Shown here in pieces: positions 34,071-46,478 of a stretch of DNA of 64,000 bases. Numbering within the stretch: position 1 is the first letter of the stretch; the number at the start of each line of letters is the position of its first letter. The position numbers and the translations under genes were made by a program. Under the pieces are notes generated by a model that ran no database searches, was not told the DNA's origin, and saw only the letters and a program-made list of their open reading frames with translations. The stretch comes from Asterochloris sp. CNOR1. Taxonomy: Eukaryota; Chlorophyta; Trebouxiophyceae; Trebouxiales; Trebouxiaceae. The stretch spans positions 2,294,001-2,358,000 of the forward strand of contig OZ017753.1 in assembly GCA_963969365.1 (NCBI GenBank), in the 5' to 3' direction.

Positions 34071-37000
34071 CTAGGGCAAAACGCTATCGGGGCTGGCCTC
34101 ATCTGCTGTCAGCTTCTGCACAACCTGGACGGCGCTGGCAAACTCCAGCTGGAGGGTTCCAGACCAACCGGTCAGGCCAGCGATTGCCGACGGCCAGGCA
34201 GGCACCCAACCCCGGGCACGGCGGTCAGCATACAGGGCAGCTGCTGCCAGCAGCGAGGGGCGTATTGTCATTGTGTTGATATTGGTCAACGCCAGGTTCA
34301 GCATGTAGAGGGTTCTGCCTGCAGCGGGCACAGAGGGGCATGTCAGTGTTGTTTCAAATCACATGACCCAAGGTCTAGTGAACGCCAGACTTGGACCAAA
34401 TCAATCAATCCACCTGCGCGAGACTTGAACACGGCTCAGCCATGGTGTGATAGGGCAAGACTGGACAGGAGAACCGCATGGCACACTGACACCAGGCAAC
34501 TGCCTGGCGCACAGGGGCCAGCGCAAAGCTGCCGAAAGCAAGCCTGGCGCTGCCCTTGTACACAGGGCTGCTGTTGTATGCTGCCGCACCACCCTGACCC
34601 TGCCCATGGGCGTGGCCACTGGCTGTTGCTTGTGAGCTTTGGGTGGTGCAGTGCCTGCCTGCATGGGTGAAGGCAGAGCTGACCACCCAGCTGGCAGGCC
34701 TCACCTGCCACCCTCTGCATGTTGGCGGGCGTGGCTCCCAGACGCTCCAGGAACAGCAGCAGGCAGCGAAGTGCACTGATGCAGGACACGTCATTCTGGA
34801 GGATGCTCTGTACGTTCTGCATCATGGCCTTCAGGGAGCCTGCAGCATCAGACCAAAGAGACCTTTGTCAGCCTGCAGCACAAGGGGTCAGGGCGACTGC
34901 AGGAAGACTGCAGGCAGTGACCAAGCTGCCTGCTGTATTTCTAGGAGGGGTTCCATGCGAGCACTGCATGTAGGGTGCTTTCTGAGGCACGCAGGCTGCC
35001 CCCTTGAGGGACGTTTGCGGGGGGTTCCACTGGAGCAGCCTGCCCAGCCAGAAAGACTCCTTGCCAAAGAGGGGGTGCCATCGTGTCCAAGGGTGATGCT
35101 GCTGTGTCTGCCAGGCAAGAAGCTGGGGCTGCCAGCCCTACAGCAGACTGTCGCAGTCCTTTGACGGCAACAGCTCACCTGCTGGGACTCGGATGCTGGC
35201 CTCCACAACAGCATCGCTGGGCATGTTGGAGGGGGCATCTGTCCTGTTCCTCACTGCCAGCATCAGGCAGCTGGCCAGGAGCAGGGGGGCCACAGTCTGC
35301 ACGGACAGCCACCGCAATGAGTTGTTCTCATTCACGTGCCTATGTGCAAACAGCAAAGCCTCAACTGCTTTGGAAACGGGCACAGCAGCTTCCATTGCTT
35401 GAGTAGAGATATCCACTCTGCCAACACCCCTTCCCCCCCTCATCTGCTCACTTGACTGCCCACTCGGCTGCTCACCACATTGAAGTGAGGCCCTGTCTGC
35501 ATGACGCGGTCCATGAGCACAACTGCATCATGCAGTACCACCTGGGGCCACCCCAGCTGCGAGTGCAGCGTGCTGGCCAGGGTCACGCAGTCCGAGCGGT
35601 TGGCCTGCAGCAAGCAGCCTGAGCTGAGGACCCAATGATGGCAGCTGGCCTGACACGATGCCCTGCATTCATAGTAGACAGGGGCCTTGACAGCGGCTTG
35701 TGATCCAGCTGAGCAGTGCAGTTGACAATGCCCAGAGGAGCATTGCAGAAGACCATGCAGGCCTCACAAGCTGGCTGTTCATGGTCCATGGAAAGTGCAC
35801 ACATGTAAGACACCAGCGGCAAGCAAGCATGAGTGGACTCCTGGAACATGAGCAGGGATCGACCTGACCAGACCAGTCGAGGCCAGTCCGTCACATGAAA
35901 GTGGTTGAGGCATGAAGTGCTGAATGACTCTATCTTGCCTGGTACTGCAGGTCCATTTTCCCTGGGTTGAGAGGGTGGCGCTGCTCAAACAGCTGCACAT
36001 GCTGGAAGGCCTTGCCACACTGGGCCTCTGTGGCAACGTCAGCCTGCAACAGCTCAACGCGTGAGGGGCCGCCGCGTGGGGGGTGCTCGTCCCCTGCAGG
36101 TGGCGCATATGTCTCTGTGGAAAACGTTGCCTTGCAACCCATGCCCATTACCCCTCTGCTGCAGGTGCTGGCTGCAGGTGCTGCTGCAGGCGCTGTTTGC
36201 TGAGCACATTGGCAGGCTCATTCAACATACTTACATTGATGGGCAACCCACAATGGCAGGAGAATGCAGCTGTTAGGCACATATGCCTGCCCCTACAGCA
36301 TGAGGAGGCAGCGGGACGCGTTTGCTGAACATTGCGAAACGCAATGTGCCAGGCGTCTTGAGAGGTGTACGACCGCTGGTGCACAAAGCGACTGACGGAT
36401 GCTGCTGATGGATTGCCATGCCTGGTTGCATGTGCATGTTCATGGCGTCAGCCATGTGCAAGGAGGCCAGCACGCACACCTGACTTCCGTGCAGGCAGCT
36501 CAGCAAAATTCCGCAGCTGCTCCTCCGTACCCTCTGACTGCAGCCACTCAGCCACCTGCCAGCCTGCGGCATCGAAGCGCGGCGGCGCACTGTCCGGCAC
36601 CAGGCTGCAGACAGAGCACAGCAGCTGCAACGACGGTGACCCACTTGGTGCCTGGGATGCCTTGCAGACAGTGGTTGGATTGCAGCAAGCAGAGGCAAGC
36701 AAAACAGGGCGCGGATGCCAGCACAGTGGCTGCTGCCCTGCAGTTGCAATGGGCAGCAGCAGTGGCCCAAGGACACACCAGACCCTGCAGGTGCATCTGG
36801 GCACCAGCCATCAAGAGCAGGCCTGTACCTGTAACGCAGCATACATGTAGTCAGCAGTCCGCCTGCTACATGTTGACACCCCACCTGATGGGGCAGTTGA
36901 GCCCATCAAGCATCTCAGCCAGGCTGGCCTGCACCCGCTGTAGCTGCAGCGCCTGCTCATGTGCACGTTGCTGCTGAGCCTGCTGCGTGAGAATGCGGGT

Positions 37001-40000
37001 GGGCGCCTCTGCCTCAGAGCTGCCTGCACCTGCCGCTTCAGCGCCTGCAAATGACACAAAGGGAGCACCATAAGTACCAGACATCTGCGCCATCTTTTAC
37101 ATTGGTGTAAGGCGTTATAGTGCTCTGTCAGCAGCTGGCGGGTGCTGAGATGGTGCCAGACTTTATTGTCAGTGAACATGCCTGACGACGCTGTACAGGC
37201 AGCAGGGTCTGGCGTGCCTGCAAGATGCAGCTGGTGTTAGCCTGGACGCAGACCGGTGGCCATACGGCTTGACCTGGGCAGCACAGGCCGCGCTCTGTGC
37301 AGGCTGGGTGTTTGTTGCTGGTGGGTGCAGGCAGCAGATGCCATGCACAGCCAGGCATCATGATCTGCTGCTGTGGGATTGTGCTGCATAACACCCCATG
37401 CAGCCCCTCATGGCACCCAGCACAGCTTCAGGAGTCACCTGAGCTGCTGCCCCGGGCCTGTGTTGCTGCAGCTGTTGGTGATCCTGCTGCAGCTGACCCT
37501 GTAGGGCTGCCTGGCTGCGAGGCTGCCGCGCTTGAGGTTCCCCTGCACCCAACATGGGATTGCTGCTGAGCCATATGTTGGAGTGTGCACCTGCACATGG
37601 TTGGCAGCAAAGTGCTGCCCAGCAAAGCACTCAATGGCGCAGCCAGCACACTTGCTAAAGCTGTAGCTGACACTGTGTGCACAGGGCTCCCTAGGTACAA
37701 CAGTCATGAGCCCTCCTGAGGAGGCCTGCTGAGCAAATGGAGCATCAATGTAGCGTGAAGCAACACTGGACACTACAATCAGGCAGCACCATCATCAGAC
37801 TTGCTCTTGCCAGGAGGTACAGCATGGCAGCCAGCTCGAGCATACTGGCTTACGACTGAGTGCTCAGGTCAGGGCAGCAGCAGGCATTGTCAACCATGCA
37901 AGGCCCACAACATGGCAACTAGCCAGACAAGGCCCCAAGCTCCACAAGAAAGCATGAAGTCAAGGCATCCACACCCATGTGGCCGGGCCCGTGAGAGCTC
38001 AGCCCAGCAGCCCAGCAAAGCACCTCAGCACTGGCTGCACAAGGACTTTCAAGTCACAGCAGCAGTTGACGCTACCACTGTCAGGCTGATGGAGAGTCAA
38101 GCCACGCAGTGAGCACCTCACAGCCGGCTGCATCAGCAGAAAGACCACTGTCTGCAGAAGGCAGCCTGCCCCGCCCTCCTCCACCTTCCTCTGTGCATCC
38201 GTGAGCCACTTGTGAGCAGCCAGAACTGTGGCTCCGGGGGTGATGGCAGGGAACACTACCTGCAGGGGCACCAGCAGGGAGATTCGAAACATCAGCCGGC
38301 TCTCAAGCAGCCTGCAGATTCTGTAGCTGCAGTCCTCCTGCCAAAAGATGGCAAGGGATACAAGTCAGCATCTGGGCGGCATGCAGGGGGTTTCAGCAGA
38401 TTTGTTGCACACACAAGCAGCTTGAGCTTCGCCTTGAGGGGATGCAGGGGGAGCCCAGCCAACATGCCAAATATGAAAAGCACATGCTTCCCCTCAGGGA
38501 AGCCAGCCTCGGGAGCTACTACTTGGGAGCTTGCTATCAGTGCTGACCTCAAGAGTCTGCTCGTCGTGAGTTAAGCTCTCTTTGGGCGTCATGTTCTGAA
38601 TGCCCACCCACGCAGCTGTCTGGAAGACCTGCGACAGCATTTTGAGTGCTCAAATGCTGTGTTTGCAACCCAAAGGTGCTGGCTAGCCTGGAGCTCCTGC
38701 ACACCATCACAGCAGAGGGAAAGCAGGTCCCTCTGCTTTCCTCTCTGCCTCAACACTGCAGCGTGACACCATGCACACATACCGCTAGCCTGCTGCCAAG
38801 CCTTGCACAGCAAGTGACCATACTGAGGCACCAAGAAACAGGCAACATGGCTGCCGTAGATGCCCCGCCTGCTGATTGCGGGCGCACGCAGCCAGCCACT
38901 GACATCCTCCTGAGCTGGCCCAGCAGCGCTGCATGCAGCTCTTAAAAGCCCTCTGCTGGACCCTTTGCGTGAACCCCGTGTGGGAGCTGGAAAATAATAT
39001 AAACTGACCTGCACTGCCTTGGCCTGTGCGCTGGCAATGCCTGTGTTCCAGAGAACATCTACAACCAGGGTGTACACCAGGGCATCGGGCCGGCAGTTGG
39101 CCTGCTGCATCTGCTCAAACAGCTGCAGGGAAGTGCGCCACTGGCCAGCCTTGTTGTGGGCAGTGATCATGTGGGTGTAGGCTGCCAGGTCAGGCTTGCA
39201 CCGCTGCTGGCGCATGCGCTCCAGTATGTCTGTGGCCAGCTGTGAGCGTGCACCTGCAGGGTGTCATGCAGGGGGCTCAGCAGAGGGCCGCATGCAGCGC
39301 TGCTGGCGCATAGGCGACAGGATGTCTGTGCCCAGTTGGGGGCGCATACCTGCACTGAATGTCATGCAGAGGGCTCAGCTGGGGTCACCTGGGAGCACGC
39401 CCGCGGAAACTGGTTGCACAGTGTACAGCAGAAGGCTGCATGTGGCGCTGCCAGGCCACCTCCACAGAATTGTTGGCTAGCTGGGAAGGCTGCCGATTCT
39501 GTCCCCAATCTATACCATGACAGCAAGCTCAAACCCTGGGACATGTAGCTTCCACCCTAAGTGCAAAACTCAAAACCAACAGCAGGTCTGTCATCTGCAG
39601 CAAAGAGCTGCTCACCCTGGGCACAGGCGTGCAGCAGGCAGGTGTAGGTTGACAAATTGGGGCTGCACCCATCGCGGTGCATTTCCTCGTACAGCTCCAG
39701 GGCAAGCTCGAAGCGCCCTGCGCGGTCTGCAGCATTCACCAGGCTCCCATAGGTGATCACGTTGCGCTCGCAACGCTTCTCACGCATGGTTGCATACACC
39801 TGCAGGGTGGCAGGAAGCTTTGATTGAGGGCTGCTTGGCAGGTAATATGCGGTCAAGTGTTGGTCGTGAACACCTGCAGGGTGAGCATCCAGCTTTGGCA
39901 AAATTGTGCTGACAGGAAACCAAGTCAGTTATATTGCAGTTGTGAGATAATAGCAGCTAACAACTGCAGAGTAACTGACATGATTTTCTGTCACATAAGC

Positions 40001-43000
40001 AGGGGCAGCAGGGGGCTGCTGGCAGCGTGGCATCTGGCAGCTGGCTGGTGGCCTAATCTCAGGCAACAGACCAATGCAAGCAGGCATGCTGGCACCAGCA
40101 TTAGCAGCTGCAGCAACGCTAGCTGCTCTGTGCACCCATTTCATACAGTATGCTGCTGCAATGGCCTCAGGAGATGTCAGGGAGCACATGCGGGCCGCTG
40201 GCAACCTGCAAGAGAGCTGCCTGCTGGGAACAAATGGGCGGCAGCACGGCGCCGAGAGCTGCAGAGATGCTGGACGCTGCACTAGTGTACTGAGCGGTAC
40301 TGAGCAGCAGGAGTAGGCCCCACCTCCAGTGCCTTGTCCAGTTGGTCGGCCCGGCAGTAGGCAGAGATGAGTGCAGTGTAGGTTGTGGCTGTGGGGTGGA
40401 AGCCAGCTGCCATCATCTTGTCATAGACCTGCAGAGCAGCAGCAGCACCTGGTAGCAGGTTACTCAGAGCCAGCTTCGGCTGCATGGCAGGCTTGGGTTG
40501 TGTGTATCTGAGCCCACCATGGACCAGAATCAGCGCCTAAGAGGCAGTCAGGCTATGGGCATCACTCCATGCATTTGCCAGTTTCCAGCCTGCTGCAGCA
40601 ACAACAATTCAGCACAGCTGGTCTCATGCTCATCACAAAGCTCAGGTGCCAGCCAGCATCTGCAGCGTGAGAATTGTGCATCCTGCCCTGAGCAGCACAT
40701 AATATGAACTTAGCTTCTGAGTCTGCCAGGCTTTGAAGGCAGCAGAAGCGATTGTCCAGTGGGCAACTCAGGCATCCCTTAGAGCCAGAGCTGATCTTCT
40801 GGGGTCCACAGCTCGGGTAAGTCTGCTGGCCGCTCACCTTGAGGGCCTCATGCGGCTGGCCGCACATGTTGCAGGCAATGATGGCTGTGTTGTAGGTGCG
40901 TACCTCAGGTTGCAGACCCTGTAAGCCAACAAGACATGGACAAGGTCATGGGAAAGGAGGTGGGTGCAAAACTACAACTGCAACCTGCTGCACAAGAACA
41001 GGTCTGGATGCTCCTCCCAACAAGTTTCTGAGGGGCTGTGTGTTTGTTTTTGCTGATGCAGCCAGGCATGGAGGTCTCTTTGATGTTTCCCAGGCTGAGC
41101 CAATAGGTCAAGCAACTTGCCACAGGCTACATATGCATACAGAGAAGCAGGGGCTTGTCAAGCAGGGGCTTGTCACACTTGAGCAGGGACTCACATGCAT
41201 CTGCATGGTGTCCAGTGTGGCCACAGCGTCTGCTGGGCGCCCTATCTTGCCGTACAGATCCACCAGTGTGTTATAGGTCACCACATTGGGCTGGCAGCCT
41301 TCCATCTGCAGCCGTAAATGATCTTTGACCCAGCAGTTCCCATCATTCCAAAGCAAAGGGTATGGCTGCCTTGTCTTGTGGAGTTGTGCTCATAGCATCC
41401 TCTGCAAGCTCAGTCAGCTACCCGTGTCAAGTGGCTCAGGGGAGGCGCAGGCTGCTGAAAGTGTTCAAATTGTGCAGATAGTTCACCCTCCTGACACTGA
41501 CAGTGGTGTGCCTCCTGAATCCAGGCAATAGGCCTTTTGCTGCTCAGAAGCCTCTACTATGAAGCGGTGTGCTCCACCTTGAAACCTGAGCACACACTGA
41601 CCAGCAGCTGCCTGTGCTCAGTGCCAAGAAGTGGCTGTGCAGAGTCAAGAAAGACAAACCTATTTGCTTTGTCTACAGCAGGAGGGCCCTGGACTCTTCG
41701 CAGATCTGATGGGACTTCACCTCATGTGCACAGCCACATGGATGCCAAACGTTGGCAGGTCAAGTCTCAGCCCCAGTGATTGCTTGCCCTCACCTGCAGC
41801 TGGCGGTAGACGTCCAGAGCAGTATCCACCTCCCCACACTTGATGCACACGTTCATCATTGCGCTGTAGGTGTGTACGTTGGCCAAGATAGCTCGGCTAC
41901 GCATCTCAGCCATCAGCTCCATGGCCACGCGCAGCTGCTGGCGCTGTCCGCACAGGCTGATGGCTGCAGGGTAGCACATTTCGTTCTGGCTCACAGTGAT
42001 CAGGCAGCTCCTGAGCTCACCTGGACAGGGTAAATGCAGCAAGGGCAGGGCATGCACTGTGAGCCAAGGGCTGCAGTTCAGAGCTGCATCTGGGGTGCTC
42101 AGGAGGCTTGGAGGTGATCGTAGCTGTGTGTGCAGATGAGCAACTGTCTTGACAGCTTGCAGGCCCTCAGGTCAGGTCATGTTCAAGCAATCCCTAACTG
42201 GCACTTGGCTGCATGCTCAGCAGGTAGAACTTGGTTGCCACCCTGCACCACTTGTTGGCTGCTTTGTGTGCTGTTCTGTGCCCTCACCTGTTGTGTAGGT
42301 GAACACGTCTGCGAGAGGGGCAAGGTCATGGCTCAGCGGCAGGCTGCGCAGCCAGTCAAATATCTCCATGGACCTGTGCGTGTGTCCACTCTTGGACAGC
42401 TCCTGCAGGCGGGTAAGCAAGGCTGCCCATGCGCTGAAATGAGTGAGTCAGATGAATGATGCTGGAGCTGCAGAGTGGCAGACTGGCAGATGGCAGACCA
42501 TACTATATCTTCAGCAAGCTGAGTGTATGCCGTGAAGATCAAAAGCAGGTGAAGGCCCTGGCTGTGCATGCGTGTACGTATGTTTCGCCAAAGTTCTGGG
42601 CCCTGCCCAACACTTAGCAGGGTGGCTGAAGACTCCAAGACCATAAGTCACCCCGTTACAGCATCTTCATGCTCACTTTCAGCAGCGCAGCCACCGCCCG
42701 ACTGTCCAGGTGCCACAGGCCCTGGCTGACTGCATTGACGGCGGAGACATCTGGTGGCAGCTGCTGCAGCACAGCCACCAGATCCTCCACAGTTATGTGG
42801 GGCATGGGGAAGGGGCCTCCTGCACATCATGGGAAAGGTGTAATATGCAGAGCATTGACATGTTTCCTGCCAGCTCCGGCCAAGGTGATCACACAAAGGT
42901 GGCACTTCTTGGGACGGGGGTGATTTGTGCAAGACACACAGCCCCACTGGCACTGCCCACAACCACCCCATAAGGTGGCAGCTTTTACTCCATGTATTTA

Positions 43001-44395
43001 AAGTTGAACTTGACGCAAGGAGCTGCTTGTGAGTGCGTGAGCTGATGTTGTGGCCATCTGCCTGGGCCAGTGCAGCGGCCAAGGCATGAGCATGGGCAGC
43101 TCACACTGCTCTCAGCGGTCTAGCTTGCTGTGCAAGCATACTAAGAGACGCCACTTGCCAAATGCAGCATGCTTGCTTTGGCTGAAGCCGAGGGACCACG
43201 TTGAGCGATGAAGGGCTGGACAGAGCCTGTGCAGTAATCGCCTGGCACGCACCTGCTGGGAGCATCTGGCCATGCTCCACGCGGGTGACCTCCTGCCACA
43301 TGGCTCTGTACTGGCTGTGAGGGCGGGCGCCACCGTGGCGGCCAGCCGACCGACCCCGCCCTCGTATCCCGCGGCTGGGATGCTGTCCAGGGCGCCCCTG
43401 CCAGGGCTGGGGCATGTAGCCCCGCGCCTGCATGGGCTGCTGGTACGCGCCATATTGCTGCTGCTGGTAGGCGTAGCCAGGCTGCAGTTGGCCAGCCTGC
43501 TGGTGGGGCAGCTGGGGCTGGGGGAAGCTGTAGTCAAAGCCGGGGTACTGGGGCAAGCCAGCGCTATAATGGGAAGGCTGCAGGGGCTCGAAGGTCAGGC
43601 CGGCTGCGCTGCCGGGGCGGTAGATGGGGCCGGCCGCGCTCATGGTGCTGAAGGGCAAGCCTGCAAGAGGGTAGCCATGTGTTGGCAGTCTATCTTTGAG
43701 CAAGCAGATGGGCTACGCCTGGGCAGGGCAGTGGGCTTGCTCTATAAGGCATCTGTGTTGTGGCACCAACATCAGGCAGAGCAGGGGTAGGGCAGATACG
43801 TATGAGCAGAACCCTCAGGCACATCTGCCTGGGGCAGCAAAGGAACCACAGGAGCACCCTCAAACTCTCCACCGTCAATCCCATCCGTGCACCCTACGCA
43901 ACAAGCTCTGCCATGCCTTTGAGGTGGTCGAAGACCTGACTATTGCCGACGCCGGTAACCCCGGCTGAGCAAAACATGCTCCTCAACTGTAGCAGCGGTA
44001 CAGGAATGCCCAAGCAGCCCTCAGTTGAAGGCTAAGGCTGCTGAGCAGCAGCAGTACTTCAGGCTTACGCTGATTCACACCTGATCATGCGCCACGCTGA
44101 TCTGTCCTCCCGTTTCTGCTTGGCAACTGATCATGCTCTGCCTCAGCCATGGGATACCAGGGGCTCTGGGGCTCAAGCTGCTGCTGGCAGGCTCACCTTG
44201 CTGCACAAAGGGGTTGGTCCAGAGGGCGCCAACCGGTAGACTGAAGTGGGCTGCGGCTGCGGGGGTGAGGCTCCTGCCAGCGGCGCTCTGGTCCTGCTGT
44301 CCCTCACTGCTGCTCCTGTGGCTGCCTGCAGACTCTCCCTGGCCTCGCGTATCCGGTTGCCTCACAAGGACCTGTCCCCAAGGCCACTGTTCCAT
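34071..44395 (-). CDS. PPR-cyclin fusion protein, paralogue 1
   Basis: The start at 44395 (MEQWPWGQVLVRQP) lies in exon 44197-44395. In-frame exons follow: 43253-43660, 42677-42819, 42288-42402, 41794-41963, 41195-41305, 40838-40918, 40324-40428, 39616-39799 and 39009-39253. Exons to a TAG at 34071 are less certain. The N-terminus is rich in Gln, Tyr, Gly and Pro with an Arg-Gly stretch (RGIRGRGRSAGRHGG). A conserved leader follows (ITVEDLVAVLQQLP, LDSRAVAALLK). About eight 35-residue PPR motifs come next (VVTYNTLVDLYGKIGR, TYTALISAYCRADQ, NVITYGSLVNAADRAGR), then a cyclin fold (VVLHDAVVLMDRVM, SCISALRCLLLFLERLG, IRPSLLAAAALYADRR, GLTGWSG). PPR arrays bind organelle RNA in a base-specific way. 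The cyclin fold suggests protein partners, possibly a kinase, but that is inference. Its plus-strand paralogue is at 51428. Confidence 0.85.
39197..39490 (-). repeat. Acceptor-side junction echoes in PPR-cyclin paralogue 1
   Basis: The exon at 39253 and its acceptor (plus-strand CGCTGCTGGCGCATGCGC ... CACCTGCAGGGTGTCATGC) recur upstream in the gene at about 39297-39370 (CGCTGCTGGCGCATAGGC ... CACTGAATGTCATGC). A decayed third copy lies near 39440-39490. The period is about 95 bp for the first step. Confidence 0.8.
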
Positions 44396-46478
44396 GCACA
44401 GGCGCCAGGGTTGAGGTGGGCCTGCTAGAGGCCAATGCTAATGCGGGGGTGGGCAATCAAGGAGGAGGGAGACCGATTGCAATAATAAAATATGTGCGTG
44501 TCGGGACCGTGGTCTACAGCGCAGTCGTTGTCGGTTGCCACAGAGTGAAACGGAGTGGATTGTCATGTAGTGCGGAAAAACAGCCGGCCAACAAAACTTT
44601 TGATGATGATCTCGCATGATGCATCGCAGGTCACTCATCCATGCATCTTAAACAACTGGGTAACCTTCCGTCTCATCCCTGTCCGCAAAGAGCATTGGTT
44701 CTGAGGGTCAGATTTTCACTTGAAGCTCATACACTCCTTGCGTTCTTTCATCCAAAAGCCAAGAGTCTGTGAGCTTGACACTTATGTGCTGAGGAATCGA
44801 CTGGATATGCAGCCATTTGAATTGCGGAGGCCACACACTGCATGCAACCGCACCTTGGCCGAGGCATCTGTGCCTCGCTCAGACATCACATGCACAGGAC
44901 AGGCAGATGCTTTGCCCAACTGCTGAGGACCTGGGTCCCATTTCAGGACAGAGCTGTTTGGGCACCTGTGGGAAATGGGCTAATCTAGCCATCTGGGGCC
45001 CCTTGCACATGTCGGTAATAAGTTTTAAGTCTGATAGCTCATCTGCCTGGACCGCGCCCAGTGCAGTTTGTCCAGCTGGAGCCTACTGGGAGGGGCATGC
45101 AGTGTGACGACAATATCTATTGGGCCCAAAGGCCAGTTACATGACTGAGGGCTTCATGCAACTTCCTGCATCCAACTTATGCAGTATCCTGACCAAAAAC
45201 CGGCCAGATGGGGGCATGAGGCTAATTGAGCCGCTGCATGCATCTGAATACATACACATGTGTGCATGCTGAACTGCCAACGCCCACTGCACACAAGGAA
45301 AGCCTGCCCAAGAAGGCCTTGCAAGAGGAGCCATGCCAACACTTGATCAGAAGGATGCTGCCAAGCATGTCACAAATGAGCTTCGTCTCTTCAGCGCTTG
45401 TGCTAGCTAGCTGCAAAGCAGGCCAGCTGGTAGCCAGGCTTTCAGCTAGCAGGGCCAGGACTGCATCAGCAGACCAGGCACCACATCGATGTGGTAGTCA
45501 TGAACATGTTGTTTGGGACTGCCTGTTGCAAGGCTTCTGTGTTCATCTTAACAAACTTGGATGCCTGGAAGCAGCAAGTGCTCAGTGCAGGGTGCTCTGT
45601 GGCCTTTCAGCCCATGCAAGAGCTTCAATTGAGACTTTGCAAAGTCTCAGTGGTGGTGAAGGGCAAGCCCCCAAGGGTTACTGCACTGTTGCGATGCCGA
45701 TTGGAGAGCTTCTTGGCCAAAACTTACCAAAAAGGAGCAGTCTGCAATGCATGGAGCACATCGAGTTTGTACAGAGCATTGCAGTCCACAGTGGGGTTTA
45801 AGCTGCTGGTGCACATGCACCTGCAGAACAACTGCACCACATCTGGGTAGCACACCTGGACACAGACCATACACCGCCAGGACAGAGATATCCTGCTACT
45901 GCTGGTCAGTAGTGTCACCATGATGCAGCCACTCTGTGACAACATTCTTATCGAAGAAGCTGTTAGAAGCTGTGAGAAGCACCCACAATGTAATAGCTGT
46001 GCTGCTGCGCTTTGTGCAATGCCATTGATCAACAACTGCTTGAATTGATGTCGAGCGCCCATTAAATTGTTGCTCATTCATCTGCATTCTCAGAATCAAT
46101 GCTGGCTCACACCTGTCACGGCTGCCTCAGAATGACATCACTCTTTCCAGATGACACTTGTTGTTGTGGCATGCAAAGGGAGCCAAAATCGTGGGCCCCA
46201 AGCTTGCAATCGAGACTTGCGGGACCTCTGCACCCACGGAGGAGCTTCAGATGTGCTGCATTCGCACGGAGCAGTGCCCAACACCTTGAGATCCCTTCCT
46301 CAGCGTTTGGCACTAGAGTTCGTAGACGGGTCGTGGGTGACGGTGTGTAGCAGATGAGTCTCAGAGAGAGAGCTATGAGACGTGTAATATCCTTTTTTTA
46401 AAACGTGTTGACCCAAAGGTTTGGCAATCATGACTCAACTGCTGAGACTGATGACTCGTTGCGCAAGCAGAACGGGGT
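44396..46478. other. Region between PPR-cyclin paralogue 1 and the permease
   Basis: It should contain the upstream region of the minus-strand PPR-cyclin gene and the 3' end of the permease gene. The only possible coding content is a set of minus-strand exon-like segments (see 45222-46082). The stretch 44450-45200 showed no plausible exon. A T-run lies near 46392. Confidence 0.4.
45222..46082 (-). CDS. Possible multi-exon gene of unknown family
   Basis: I do not recognise this gene. Protein-like segments bounded by splice-like sites run along the minus strand. The segment from an ATG at 46082 (MNEQQFNGRSTSIQAVVDQW ... FFDKNVVTEWLHH) ends at a GT donor. TVDCNALYKLDVLHALQ lies near 45790-45740. 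KMNTEALQQAVPNNMF follows a CAG acceptor near 45560. LALLAESLATSWPALQL ... EETKLICDMLGSILLIK (about 45460-45330) follows another CAG and runs to a stop at 45222. Their composition is more like real protein than the opposite strand. I could not join them all in one frame, so they may be exons of one gene, a decayed gene, or chance. They lie between the permease and PPR-cyclin genes, in the same orientation. Confidence 0.3.

Noticed and set aside
34071-44395. Two separate genes, one PPR and one cyclin, on the minus strand
   Set aside because: The plus-strand paralogue keeps one frame through both parts with no internal promoter-like gap, and the minus copy has the same order.
45491-45850. 119-codon plus-strand frame
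   Set aside because: It has no good splice or start context and overlaps the more protein-like minus-strand segments; I could not support it as a gene.
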